From Hypericibacter adhaerens (lineage in GTDB: Bacteria; Pseudomonadota; Alphaproteobacteria; Dongiales; Dongiaceae), in assembly GCF_008728835.1 (NCBI RefSeq), contig NZ_CP042582.1, forward strand, positions 558,001 through 622,000: 64,000 nt of DNA, in the 5' to 3' direction. Within the stretch, counting starts at the first letter, position 1. Every line of letters starts with the position of its first letter. Of this stretch, positions 44,907 to 53,718 are shown one piece after another. A program made the position numbers and the translations under genes. The notes below the pieces were generated by a model, which was not told the DNA's origin, did no database searches, and saw nothing but the letters and a program-made list of their open reading frames with translations.

Positions 44907-46364
44907 TCAGAGAACCGGCAGGTCCGCCCGCAACCCGCGGAGCGTCTCGAAGGCGGCGGCCAGCCGCAGCAAGGCGTGGTCGGCAAATCGCTGCCCGACG
45001 ATCTGCAGGCCGATCGGCAGCCCGTCCCGGTCGAAGCCGCAGGGAACGGACAGCGCCGGCTGCTGCGTCTGGTTGTAGGTGGCGGTGAAGAGAAGATGGG
45101 ACCAGGCGCGCTCCCGGTCCGGGAAGGCGAGATCGGCGGCGTAGGCCGTCATCGGCATGACGGGGGACAGCACGAAATCGAAGCCGGCGAAAGCGTCGTT
45201 GACCTGCACCCGCAGCCGGTCGAGGCCGTTCATGGCCTCGAGCAGCTCCGCGGCGGAGAGACCCTTGGCGGCCTCGCACCAGCTCCGCACGTCGGGATGG
45301 GCCTCTGCCTGGAGATCGGCCGGCAGGTGCTGCAGCTCCGAGAGCACGCGCGCCCTGAAATAGGTCTCCACCGCCCCCTCAGGATCCTCAGTGAACAGGG
45401 CAGGCAGGGGTTCCACCGTCGCCCCCTGGGCCGCCAGCAACAGGGCCGCCTGCTCGATCGCCGCGCGGGTCTCGGGGCCGGCGGGCGTGCCGGCGCCCAG
45501 ATCCAGCAGCAGGCCGATGCGCGCCCCGCGGATCACCGCCTCCGGTTCTGCCGGGGGCGGGGCGGGGGGTGCCGGAAAAGGCAGCGACAGGCAGTCTCGC
45601 CGGTCGGGCTGCGACAGGACCGCGGTCAGCAGCACGGCGTCGGCCACGGAGCGGGCGAGGGGGCCGGCCGATCGCATGCTGCTGGCGGGAAGGTGGGGAA
45701 TCCGGCCCTGGGTCGGCTTGAGCCCGACGAGGCCGCAGAAAGCGGCGGGGATGCGAACCGATCCGCCGAGATCGGTGCCGATCGTCAGGGGACCGAGGCC
45801 GGCGGCAACGGCGGCCGCGCCGCCCGACGTCGACCCGCCCGGCGTGCGGGCGAGGTTCCAGGGGTTGCGCGCCGTCCCGTGCTGGCTGCTGAGGCCCGAC
45901 GCCAGGCAGCCGAGATCGGGCATCGTGGTCTTGCCGAGGAGGATGGCGCCCGCTTCCCGCAGCCGGGCCGCCGGCGGCGCATCGACCGATGACGGCGCCG
46001 CCGGCGCATAGGCCTTGCTGCCGCGATACATCGGCAACCCGGCCACGGCGATGCTGTCCTTGATCGAGACCGGCACGCCGTCGAGCGGGCCTACCGGCGC
46101 GCCGCGCATCCAGCGGGCCTCCGACGCGTAGGCGGCCGTCATGGCGCCCTCATGCTCGACCCGATAGAAGGCCAGGAGTCGAGGATTGAGACGGTGGATC
46201 CGGTCGAGGATGGCCGCCGTGACATCGACCGGCGAAAGCCGGCGCGCCTTGTAGGCCGCGATCAGCTCGGTCGCGGTCAGGCGGCACAATTCGTCGGTTT
46301 TGCCTTTGGCAGGCTCACCCGCAGGCGGCGCGCCGGCCATCGATGATGAGCTGCCCCGTGTCAT
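44907..46364 (-). CDS. Amidase-signature family amidase
   Basis: Predicted 485-residue amidase signature enzyme with the complete catalytic triad: Lys102 (GVPVSIKDSIAVAG), cis-Ser178 (TPGGSTSGG) and nucleophile Ser202 (IGTDLGGSVRIPA). It hydrolyses a carboxamide or aryl/alkyl amide; the substrate is not predictable, and GatA is unlikely in the absence of GatC/GatB. First gene of a three-gene operon with two phosphotransferases. An 18-bp motif at 46401-46418, shared with the ABC-importer promoter region, lies about 37 bp upstream of its ATG, so LuxR control is inferred. Confidence 0.92.
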   Translation of the reverse strand: MTRGSSSSMAGAPPAGEPAKGKTDELCRLTATELIAAYKARRLSPVDVTAAILDRIHRLNPRLLAFYRVEHEGAMTAAYASEARWMRGAPVGPLDGVPVSIKDSIAVAGLPMYRGSKAYAPAAPSSVDAPPAARLREAGAILLGKTTMPDLGCLASGLSSQHGTARNPWNLARTPGGSTSGGAAAVAAGLGPLTIGTDLGGSVRIPAAFCGLVGLKPTQGRIPHLPASSMRSAGPLARSVADAVLLTAVLSQPDRRDCLSLPFPAPPAPPPAEPEAVIRGARIGLLLDLGAGTPAGPETRAAIEQAALLLAAQGATVEPLPALFTEDPEGAVETYFRARVLSELQHLPADLQAEAHPDVRSWCEAAKGLSAAELLEAMNGLDRLRVQVNDAFAGFDFVLSPVMPMTAYAADLAFPDRERAWSHLLFTATYNQTQQPALSVPCGFDRDGLPIGLQIVGQRFADHALLRLAAAFETLRGLRADLPVL

Positions 46365-46400
46365 GGCCCGACCTTAGGTCGGTGCCGGCGGCGCGCGACA

Positions 46401-46418
46401 GCTAGCAAAATCGTTAGG
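46401..46418. promoter_or_regulatory. Candidate LuxR-type operator upstream of the amidase operon
   Basis: GCTAGCAAAATCGTTAGG, read on the minus strand as CCTAACGATTTTGCTAGC. It matches 14 of 18 positions of the site at 47383-47400, in the same orientation relative to its downstream operon. It lies between the luxR stop and the amidase start, about 37 bp before that start. The length and partial dyad resemble a lux-type box; no binding evidence exists. Confidence 0.5.
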
Positions 46419-46453
46419 TGAGATTCCGCCCGGCCCCGCGGGCGAAGCGGATG

Positions 46454-47221
46454 TCAGATGCCGTCGATCAACTGGCGCTGGACGGCGAGGGACACGGCGT
46501 GCGTGCGGTTCCGTGCGCCCAGCTTGCGCGTGGCGTTCTGCAGATGGAGGGTCGCGGTGCCGATGGAACGGCCGAGCCTCGCCGCGATCTGCTTGGCCGA
46601 GTAACCCTGCGCGCTCAGCCTCAGGCACTCGACCTCGCGCCGGGTCAGGCGCACCGGCGCCGGAGAGCCTGTGGCCGGGCGCAGCTTCGGCATGGCGAAA
46701 TTGTGGAACATGTAGGCCGCCAGGCCGATCTCGCTCAGATGCTGCTCGAGGTCGCGGTGGAAGTGCCGCTCCGGATCGACATGGATGCCGGTGAAGGTCG
46801 CGAGCGAGCCGTTTCCATAGCGGATCGGCACGGTGACGCCGACCGTCAGGCGGGTGTCGTGCAGGTATTGCGCGACGGGGCGCGCCCGGTCGTCCATGAT
46901 GGGCGTGAGCGATGATCGCGCGTTCTCGAAATAGGACCAGGTGAACGGCACCGTCCGGGAATTGGCGACCCGCATGACCGGGTCGATCTGGTAGTAGCCG
47001 GCGTTGCGCCACAGATCGATCATGCTGTCCGGGGCGTTGCGCGTCACCAGAAGGACGGGCGTGACGATCTCCCGGTCCTTCGTCAACGGCACCGGGGCGT
47101 AGTCGTAGTTGACGCTGCTGAGGCCGAAGCGGGAGAGGGCGCCGACCATGACGTCCAGCCCGGCATCGATGCCGGCCGCCCCGTTCAATCCCTCTTCGAG
47201 AGCGAGGAACCAGTCTTCCAT
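46454..47221 (-). CDS. LuxR-type regulator, plant-associated LuxR-solo subgroup (OryR/PipR-like)
   Basis: Predicted 255-residue regulator with an N-terminal autoinducer-binding domain (about 15-165) and a C-terminal LuxR helix-turn-helix (LTRREVECLRLSAQGYSAKQ, residues about 185-250). By spacing from the invariant Asp80-Pro81 (TraR D70-P71) and Trp95 (W85), the positions of TraR W57 and Y61 are Met67 and Trp71. That W57M/Y61W pair is the hallmark of the OryR/XccR/PsoR/NesR/PipR group, which responds to plant compounds instead of acyl-homoserine lactones. No luxI is present in the window. It lies between an amidase/kinase operon and a peptide ABC importer. Confidence 0.88.
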   Translation of the reverse strand: MEDWFLALEEGLNGAAGIDAGLDVMVGALSRFGLSSVNYDYAPVPLTKDREIVTPVLLVTRNAPDSMIDLWRNAGYYQIDPVMRVANSRTVPFTWSYFENARSSLTPIMDDRARPVAQYLHDTRLTVGVTVPIRYGNGSLATFTGIHVDPERHFHRDLEQHLSEIGLAAYMFHNFAMPKLRPATGSPAPVRLTRREVECLRLSAQGYSAKQIAARLGRSIGTATLHLQNATRKLGARNRTHAVSLAVQRQLIDGI

Positions 47222-47382
47222 CGCAAAAGTCTAGCCCATCATCTCGGGCAGTCAACGTCCCGGGCCGTCAATGTCTTGGGCGGAGGAGAGGCGGGGCTGT
47301 CTCCGGCTGAACCGGTTATGCCGATCCCGTCCGGACCTTGGGCGCGTCTGACGCGATCGGCGGCCGGCGATGGCCCCCACAG

Positions 47383-47400
47383 CCTAGGAGTTTTGCTAGC
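47383..47400. promoter_or_regulatory. Candidate LuxR-type operator upstream of the ABC importer operon
   Basis: CCTAGGAGTTTTGCTAGC, about 140 bp before the substrate-binding-protein start. It carries CTAG at both ends (CTAG-N8-CTAG) and is extended by TAGG, giving a partial dyad CCTAG...CTAGG over 47383-47404. It matches 14 of 18 bases of the site upstream of the amidase operon. The remaining 300 bp between luxR and the importer show nothing else I recognise. Confidence 0.5.
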
Positions 47401-47540
47401 TAGGCCCGCCGTCGAGGGCGACGGTACCTTCCGCAGACTACGCATCGGCTCCCCGGGAGGGGGAGCGGGCCGCGATGCCGGCGCCTTCGATCGGGAAGGA
47501 TGCGCAAGTCGTTGCAACCCAGCCATCGGAGAACTGGCAA

Positions 47541-49226
47541 ATGAAACCGAACAGATGGAAGGCGTCACAGCTGGCGGCCGCTTGCGTGATCGCCGGCCTG
47601 GCCTCCGCCGCGACGATCGGCGGCGACGTCCGGGCCGACGACATGACCGCGCACAGGGGCGGGACGTTGCGCCTGGTGGCCCGCTCGGCGGCGGGCACCC
47701 TCGACCCCCACGTCAACTACACCCTGCAATATTGGCAGTTGTTCCAGCCCCTCTATGACGGGCTGCTCGCCTTCAAGAAGGTTGCCGGCCCCGACAGCTT
47801 CACCATCGTGCCGGACATCGCCGAAGCCATTCCGGAGGCCCAGGACGGCGGCAAGACCTATGTCTTCAAGATCCGGCCGGGCATCAAGTTCTCCAATGGG
47901 CAGGAAGTCGGCGTGAAGGACGTGGTCGCCTCCTATCAGCGCATCTTCAAGGTGGCCGGGCCGACCGCCGGCACCTTCTATTCCGTGCTGGTGGGCGCCG
48001 ACGCCTGCCTGAAGTCGCCGGCGGATTGCACCCTGGAAGGCGGTGTCGTGGGCGACGAGGCGGCGCGCACCGTCACCTTCCACCTGACGCGCCCCGACGC
48101 CGAGTTCTTCAACAAGCTCGCCATTCCGCATGCGGCGATCCTCCCGGCCGACACGCCGGGCAGCGATGCCGGCACGACGCCCATTCCCGGCACCGGCCCC
48201 TATCACATCGTCTCCTACGATCCGAACCAGCAGATGAAGCTGGCGCGCAATCCCAACTTCAAGGAATGGAGCAAGGACGCCCAGCCGGACGGCTATGCGG
48301 ACGAGATCGTCTATGATTTCGGCCTGACGGAGCAGGCGGAGGTGAATGCCGTTCAGAACGGCCAGGCCGACTGGATGTTCGACCAGCCGCCGCCCGACCG
48401 CTTGAGCGAGCTGGGCACGAAATATGCCGACCGCGTCCATATCACCCCGCTCACCGCGATGTGGTACGTGCCGATGAACACGAACCTGCCGCCCTTCAAC
48501 AACGAGAAGGCGCGACAGGCGGTCAACTACGCCATCGACAGGAAGGCCCTGGTGAAGCTGTTCGGCGGCCCCAACCTTGCGACGCCGACCTGCCAGCTTC
48601 TGCCGCCCAACTTCCCGGGCCATGAAGACTACTGCCCCTACACGCTCAATCCCGGCAAGACCTGGTCGGCACCGGACCTGGAGAAAGCCCGGAAGCTGGT
48701 CGCGGAATCGGGGACGGCAGGACAGGAGATCACGATCATCGCCGAGGACACGACGATCTCGCGCAGCATCGGCGCCTATCTGCAGAGCGTGCTGAACGAT
48801 CTCGGCTACGTCGCCAGCGTCAAGGCCATCTCGCCCGACATCCAGTTCACCTACATCCAGAACACCAACAACAAGGTGCAGATGAGCATCTCGCAGTGGT
48901 ACCAGGATTATCCGTCAGGCTCGGATTTCCTCTACACCCTGCTGAGCTGCGACTCGTTCCATCCGGGATCGGATGCCTCGGTCAACATCTCAGGCTTCTG
49001 CGATCCCGCGATCGACGCCGAGATGAAGAAGGCCATGGACCTGCAGATCACCGATCTCAAGGCCGCCAACGCCAAGTGGGCCGAGATCGACCGCATGGTG
49101 GTCGACAAGGCCCCGGTCGCGGTGCTGTTCACGCCGAAGCATCTCGACTTCGTCTCGCAGAGGGTTGGCGACTTCAGTTTCAGCCTGCAATACTACTTCT
49201 TGTTCGCCAACGCCTGGGTTCAGTAG
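47541..49226 (+). CDS. Peptide-type ABC importer, substrate-binding protein (SBP family 5)
   Basis: Predicted 561-residue periplasmic binding protein of the DppA/OppA/NikA class. Signal peptide WKASQLAAACVIAGLASAAT with a cleavage region near VRADD. The mature protein shows GGTLRLVARSAAGTLDPHVN, YVFKIRPGIKFSNGQEVGVK DVVASYQRIF and RQAVNYAIDRKALVKLFGG, all typical of SBP_bac_5. Start at ATG 47541 with GGAGAA upstream. It heads a five-gene importer operon and would determine the imported ligand: a peptide, opine or amide-like compound are the usual choices. The candidate LuxR site lies upstream. Confidence 0.93.
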   Translation: MKPNRWKASQLAAACVIAGLASAATIGGDVRADDMTAHRGGTLRLVARSAAGTLDPHVNYTLQYWQLFQPLYDGLLAFKKVAGPDSFTIVPDIAEAIPEAQDGGKTYVFKIRPGIKFSNGQEVGVKDVVASYQRIFKVAGPTAGTFYSVLVGADACLKSPADCTLEGGVVGDEAARTVTFHLTRPDAEFFNKLAIPHAAILPADTPGSDAGTTPIPGTGPYHIVSYDPNQQMKLARNPNFKEWSKDAQPDGYADEIVYDFGLTEQAEVNAVQNGQADWMFDQPPPDRLSELGTKYADRVHITPLTAMWYVPMNTNLPPFNNEKARQAVNYAIDRKALVKLFGGPNLATPTCQLLPPNFPGHEDYCPYTLNPGKTWSAPDLEKARKLVAESGTAGQEITIIAEDTTISRSIGAYLQSVLNDLGYVASVKAISPDIQFTYIQNTNNKVQMSISQWYQDYPSGSDFLYTLLSCDSFHPGSDASVNISGFCDPAIDAEMKKAMDLQITDLKAANAKWAEIDRMVVDKAPVAVLFTPKHLDFVSQRVGDFSFSLQYYFLFANAWVQ

Positions 49227-49258
49227 CCGTCGGAGCGTGACCGGTCCCTCGGCCGACT

Positions 49259-49276
49259 CCCCGGCGCTTGCCGGGG
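49259..49276 (+). other. Stem-loop between binding-protein and permease genes
   Basis: CCCCGGC-GCTT-GCCGGGG forms a perfect seven-base-pair stem in the 75-bp gap, without a T-tract. Such structures often protect the upstream binding-protein mRNA and keep it in excess over the membrane components. Confidence 0.55.
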
Positions 49277-49301
49277 GTCCGGCGAGGAGCACGAACGAGA
49301 G

Positions 49302-50351
49302 ATGACAGCGAACCTCTTTCCGGCCGCGCCATCGTCGGAGCGGGCGGCCGGATCCGTGGGGACGGTGCGGGCACCCGGGCCATGGCGCGTTGCCATGGCC
49401 CGTCTCGCGCGAAATCCGTCCGCCTGGGCCGCGTCGGCGCTGCTGCTGGCGATCGTGTCGCTGTGCCTGATGGCTCCGCTCTATGTCGAGCATGTGACCG
49501 GCGTCGATCCCTTCCAGTCGAACATCGAGGGGACCGTCGCGATCGACGGTCAGGTAAGGAACCTTCTGGAGCCGAATACCGAGGGGCTCGGGATCGGCTC
49601 GACGCCGATCGGCCCGACCTGGAATCCCGCCCTCTATTTCCTCGGCGCCGACGCCCAGGGCCGCGATGTCGCCGGGCGGCTGCTCTACGGCGGCCGCAAT
49701 TCGCTGCTGATCGGCGCGGCGGCGACGGTCATCACCCTGGCGCTCGCCTGCTTCGTCGGCATCGCCGCGGGCTATTTCGGCGGCGTGACCGACACGATCA
49801 TTTCGCGCGGCCTCGACGTGCTCTGGGCCTTCCCGGTCTATCTCCTGGCCATATCGCTGTCGATCGTGCTCCTCAGCGGCGGATTCGAGATCGGGCCGTT
49901 TACCTTGACGGCCGGCAGCCTCTGGCTGCCGATCTGGATCGTCGGCATCGTCTACGTGCCCTACGTGGCCAGGCCCATCCGCGGCCGTGTCCTCACGCTG
50001 CGCGAAAGCGAGTTCGTCCTCGCCTCGATCTGCCTCGGCGTGCCGCCGCATCGCATCCTGCTGCGCGACATCCTTCCCAATGTCGCGACCACGGTGATCG
50101 TCTTCGCGCCCCTGATGATGGCGCTCAGCGTGCTTGCGGAATCGGCACTGTCGTTCCTCTCCATCGGCGTGCAGCCGCCGGAGGCGAGCTGGGGCACGAT
50201 CATCCAGGACGGGCTGGAGCTCCTCTACAGCCGGCCGACCGTGGTGCTGGCGCCCGGCGTGGCGCTGGGGCTGACGGTGCTGGCGCTCAATGTCCTGGGC
50301 GAGGCCCTGCGCGAGGCGATCGACCCCCGCGCCAAGCTCAGGGTCGCGTGA
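49302..50351 (+). CDS. Peptide-type ABC importer, permease (DppC type)
   Basis: Predicted 349-residue inner-membrane permease with an N-terminal helix (AASALLLAIVSLCLMAPLYV), the FLGADAQGRDVAGRLLYGGR segment found before the transmembrane core of DppC/OppC, and the EAA-like loop (LASICLGVPPHRILLRDILP) that contacts the ATPases. The extended periplasmic stretch (about 50-100) is longer than in DppC of enterobacteria. Second gene of the importer operon, separated from the next permease by three bases. Confidence 0.93.
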   Translation: MTANLFPAAPSSERAAGSVGTVRAPGPWRVAMARLARNPSAWAASALLLAIVSLCLMAPLYVEHVTGVDPFQSNIEGTVAIDGQVRNLLEPNTEGLGIGSTPIGPTWNPALYFLGADAQGRDVAGRLLYGGRNSLLIGAAATVITLALACFVGIAAGYFGGVTDTIISRGLDVLWAFPVYLLAISLSIVLLSGGFEIGPFTLTAGSLWLPIWIVGIVYVPYVARPIRGRVLTLRESEFVLASICLGVPPHRILLRDILPNVATTVIVFAPLMMALSVLAESALSFLSIGVQPPEASWGTIIQDGLELLYSRPTVVLAPGVALGLTVLALNVLGEALREAIDPRAKLRVA

Positions 50352-50354
50352 GCG

Positions 50355-51326
50355 ATGCTGACGCTGCTCCTGCGACGCGTCGCCCAGATGCTCTTCGTGA
50401 TGTTCGGCATCAGCGTGCTGTCCTTCCTGATCTTCTTCGCCACGCCCGGGTCGGATCCGGCGGCGCGCATCGCCGGACGCAATGCCGCGCCTGAGACGCT
50501 GGCCGAGGTGCGCAAGGATTTCGGCCTCGATCGGCCGCTCTACATCCAGTACGCGCTGATGATGAAGCGGCTGTTTGTCACCCGCGACCTCACCTCGTTC
50601 GTCAATCGCGGCCACAAGGTGATCCCCCAGATCGTCGACGCGACGCCGGTGACGCTGTCGCTCGTGTTCGCCGCGGCCGTGTTCTGGATCGTCGGCGGCG
50701 TCTCGATCGGCGTGCTGTCCGCCGCGTTCAAGGGCAGCCTTCTCGATGCCCTGCTGATGGGTTTCTGTCTCCTCTGCATCTCGATGCCCGTCTATTGGCT
50801 GGGCGAGGTCCTCAACCTTGTCACCCAGAGCCGGATGCATGACAGCTGGCTCTTTTCCTGGGTGCCGCCCCTGGGATATGTCGCGCTGACCGCGGATCCC
50901 TGGGGATGGTTCAAGGCGCTGGTCATCCCCGCGCTGACCCTGTCGGCGCTCTATGTCGGCCTCTATGGCCGGGTCCTGCGGGCCGCCATCATCGAATCGA
51001 ACCAGGAGGACTTCATCCGCACCGCGCACGCGAAAGGCCTGAGCGCGACGCGGGTCATGCTCCATCACTCGCTGCGGGTCTCGCTGGTCGGCATCGTCAC
51101 CATGTTCGGGCTCGACTTCGGCGCGCTGGTCGGCGGCGCCGCGCTCCTGACCGAGGTGGTGTTCGGCCTGCACGGCATCGGCAAGCTGACCTATGACAGC
51201 CTTCGCACGCTCGATCTGCCGGTCATCATGGCCACCGTGCTTTACGCCTCGTTCTTCGTCGTTGCCGCCAATTTCATCGTAGACGTCATCTATGCAGCCA
51301 TCGACCCTCGCGTCCGCCTCGACTGA
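50355..51326 (+). CDS. Peptide-type ABC importer, permease (DppB type)
   Basis: Predicted 323-residue permease. It has the N-terminal helix LRRVAQMLFVMFGISVLSFL with FATPGSDPAARIAG (DppB-family beginning), about six membrane segments, and the EAA loop FIRTAHAKGLSATRVMLHHS. It pairs with the DppC-type permease. Its coding end overlaps the first ATPase gene by 35 bases, indicating tight translational coupling. Confidence 0.93.
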   Translation: MLTLLLRRVAQMLFVMFGISVLSFLIFFATPGSDPAARIAGRNAAPETLAEVRKDFGLDRPLYIQYALMMKRLFVTRDLTSFVNRGHKVIPQIVDATPVTLSLVFAAAVFWIVGGVSIGVLSAAFKGSLLDALLMGFCLLCISMPVYWLGEVLNLVTQSRMHDSWLFSWVPPLGYVALTADPWGWFKALVIPALTLSALYVGLYGRVLRAAIIESNQEDFIRTAHAKGLSATRVMLHHSLRVSLVGIVTMFGLDFGALVGGAALLTEVVFGLHGIGKLTYDSLRTLDLPVIMATVLYASFFVVAANFIVDVIYAAIDPRVRLD

Positions 51327-52344
51327 CGCCGGTGCGGGAGCCCTGCTCGAGGTCCGGGACCTGAGCATCTCCTTCCGGACCGGGCGCGGCCTGGCCCGCG
51401 TGGTCGACGGCGTCTCGTTCGCCATCGCGCCGCGGGAGATCGTCGGATTGATCGGCGAATCCGGGTCCGGCAAGACCATGACCCTGATGAGCCTGATCGG
51501 GCTGATCGACGATCCGAACGTCGTCATCGAGGGATCGATCAGGTTCAAGGGCCGTGAGCTCGTCGGCGCGGGGAAACCGGTGCTGCGGGCGATGCGCGGC
51601 AACGAAATGTCCATCGTCTTCCAGGATCCGATGACCGCCCTGACGCCGGTGCTGAAGATCGGCGGGCAGATCGAGGAGCAGATCCGGGCGCATGAGCCGA
51701 TCGGCCGGAAGGCCGCGCGCCGGCGGGCCATAGACCTGCTCGCCGCGGTGGGCATCGCCGATCCCGCCGCGGCGGCCGAGCGTTATCCCCATCAGCTGTC
51801 GGGCGGCATGCGGCAGCGGGTGTGCATCGCGATGGCGCTGTCCTGCCGGCCCTCGCTTCTGCTGGCCGACGAGCCGACGACGGCGCTCGACGTGACGGTG
51901 CAGGCGCAGATCCTCGACCTCATCCGGCATCTTCGAACGGAGTTCGGGTCGTCGATCATCTTCGTCTCGCACGATCTGGGCGTGGTCGCCGAGGTGGCGG
52001 ACCGCATCGTGGTCATGTATGGCGGCACCATCGTGGAGAGCGGCACGACCGAGGAGCTGTTCGTCCGGCCGCTGCATCCCTACAGCCGGGCCCTCAAGGC
52101 GTCGATCCCGCCGCTCTCGGGCGAGCGGCCGAAGCGTCTCTGGTCGATCCCCGGGGCCCCGCCGTCGCCGCTGCTGGCGCCCATGCCGGGCTGCGCTTTC
52201 GCGCCGCGCTGCCAGCATCGTTTCGAGGCCTGCGGCGCCCGCCCACGGCTGTCGGGCGTGGCGGCGCACCTCGCCGCCTGCCATCTCGTGGCCGGCGGGC
52301 GGCAGGCCGTTGACGGGGCCGACATGCCGGAAGGGCGCCCGTGA
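51292..52344 (+). CDS. Peptide-type ABC importer, ATP-binding protein (DppD type)
   Basis: Predicted 350-residue ATPase. Walker A GLIGESGSGKTMTLMSLIGL, Q-loop VFQDPMTALTP, signature LSGGMRQRVCIAMAL, Walker B LLLADEPTTALDVT, H-loop FVSHDLGVVAEV, and the C-terminal oligopeptide-transporter domain with a cysteine-containing iron-sulfur-like motif (PGCAFAPRCQHRFEACGARP, later ACH). The start overlaps the permease gene by 35 bases; there is no better start after its stop. Stop TGA overlaps the next gene's ATG. Confidence 0.94.
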   Translation: MQPSTLASASTDAGAGALLEVRDLSISFRTGRGLARVVDGVSFAIAPREIVGLIGESGSGKTMTLMSLIGLIDDPNVVIEGSIRFKGRELVGAGKPVLRAMRGNEMSIVFQDPMTALTPVLKIGGQIEEQIRAHEPIGRKAARRRAIDLLAAVGIADPAAAAERYPHQLSGGMRQRVCIAMALSCRPSLLLADEPTTALDVTVQAQILDLIRHLRTEFGSSIIFVSHDLGVVAEVADRIVVMYGGTIVESGTTEELFVRPLHPYSRALKASIPPLSGERPKRLWSIPGAPPSPLLAPMPGCAFAPRCQHRFEACGARPRLSGVAAHLAACHLVAGGRQAVDGADMPEGRP

Positions 52345-53360
52345 TGCCGCCGCTTCGGCAAGATCCGCCCTTGGTGGAGGCGATCGACGTGCGCAAGGAG
52401 TTCGCGGTCGGCCGCCACTCCTGGCGCAGCCCGCGACGGCAGAAAGTCACCGCCGTGGCCGGCGTCACGCTGTCGATCTCGGCGGGCGAAACGCTCTCGC
52501 TGGTGGGCGAAAGCGGTTGCGGCAAGTCGACACTGGCCCGCTGCCTGGTTCGTCTCCACGACATCACGGCCGGGCGGATCCTGATCGACGGCGTCGATAT
52601 CGCCGGCCTGTCGCGGCGCCGGATGCAAGGCGTGCGCCGGCGCATCCAGATGGTGTTCCAGGATCCCGGCGCGTCGCTCAATCCGCGCCGGCGCATCGGC
52701 GATCTCATCGCCGAGCCGCTGCGGATCCATTTCAAGGCCGCCCCCGCGCAGATCGAGGCGCGCGTGGCCGAGCTCATGGAGCAGGTCGGCCTCTCGGCGC
52801 ATCAGCGCGACCGCTTTCCGCACGAGCTCTCCGGCGGGCAGCGGCAGCGCGCCAGCATCGCGCGGGCCTTGGCCGTGCGGCCCGCCGTGATCGTGGCGGA
52901 CGAGCCGGTCTCCGCCCTCGACGTCTCGGTGCGGGCGCAGATCATCAACCTCCTCGCCGAGCTTCAGGAAACGCTGGGCCTGGCCTACATCTTCATTTCC
53001 CACGATCTGTCCGTCGTTCGCCAGGTGTCGCACCGGGTGGCCGTCATGTATCTCGGCTCGATCGTGGAGACGGGAACGACCGGCCAGCTCTACGAGGCGC
53101 CGGCGCATCCCTACACGCAGGCCCTGCTTTCCGCCGTGCCGGTGCCGGCCTACGGCGCTCGCCGCGAGCGGATCGTGCTGAAGGGCGACGTCCCCAGCCC
53201 CATGAATCCGCCGCAGGGATGCGGGTTCCATCCGCGCTGCCGCCATGCGACCCGGCTTTGCCGCGAGGTTCGTCCGGCGCTCGAGACCTTGCCGGACGGC
53301 CGGAACGTCGCATGCCACCACCCTCTGCCGCCGCCGTTGCGGGCTGAGGCAAGTCATTGA
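52344..53360 (+). CDS. Peptide-type ABC importer, ATP-binding protein (DppF type)
   Basis: Predicted 338-residue ATPase, last component of the importer. Walker A SLVGESGCGKSTLARCLVRL, Q-loop VFQDPGASLNPRRRIGDLI, signature LSGGQRQRASIARAL, Walker B VIVADEPVSALDVS, H-loop FISHDLSVVRQV, and the C-terminal Cys-containing segment GCGFHPRCRHATRLC. The ATG at 52344 shares a base with the previous TGA; a GTG one codon earlier is an alternative. With both ATPases intact the importer appears complete. Confidence 0.94.
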   Translation: MPPLRQDPPLVEAIDVRKEFAVGRHSWRSPRRQKVTAVAGVTLSISAGETLSLVGESGCGKSTLARCLVRLHDITAGRILIDGVDIAGLSRRRMQGVRRRIQMVFQDPGASLNPRRRIGDLIAEPLRIHFKAAPAQIEARVAELMEQVGLSAHQRDRFPHELSGGQRQRASIARALAVRPAVIVADEPVSALDVSVRAQIINLLAELQETLGLAYIFISHDLSVVRQVSHRVAVMYLGSIVETGTTGQLYEAPAHPYTQALLSAVPVPAYGARRERIVLKGDVPSPMNPPQGCGFHPRCRHATRLCREVRPALETLPDGRNVACHHPLPPPLRAEASH

Positions 53361-53718
53361 TTTTGAATATCTTATTTTGTCGGGGCGGCGCTTCTTTCCC
53401 GACCCGCCTCGCGCCGATGCGCACCTGTCGGCGCCGCCGCAGGCGTTTCCTCGATCAGCCGGGCATAGGGTTCGTTAAGAGACGCGCGGCGATGATGGGC
53501 CGATCGGCAGTGCCGGTCCTGGCCCTTCGGGCTCCGATCGACGACGTCAAATCGCAACATCACGCCAGGCCCGCTCGATTGAGCCGCTCGCCATCGGACT
53601 GTATGGTCGATGACGCTTCTTTCCCCGATTCAAGTCCCATCGAACGGATGCGATTGCCGAGCCTGTTCGATCGCAAGGATCGCCAACACGGTGCGAACCG
53701 GATCGAGACAATAGGAAC
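53361..53718. other. Intergenic region upstream of the ATP-grasp cluster
   Basis: About 360 bp. The first 40 bases (around 53357-53385, TTGATTTTGAATATCTTATT) are strikingly AT-rich for this genome and could hold a promoter for the downstream cluster. A long frame running through here is out of frame with, and antisense-like to, the real ATP-grasp gene and is not credible. No repeat or RNA gene was recognised. Confidence 0.45.

Noticed and set aside
42988-53360. A luxI-type AHL synthase partner for the LuxR protein
   Set aside because: I looked through all frames near the regulator and found no protein with the acyl-HSL synthase pattern; the regulator is treated as a solo.
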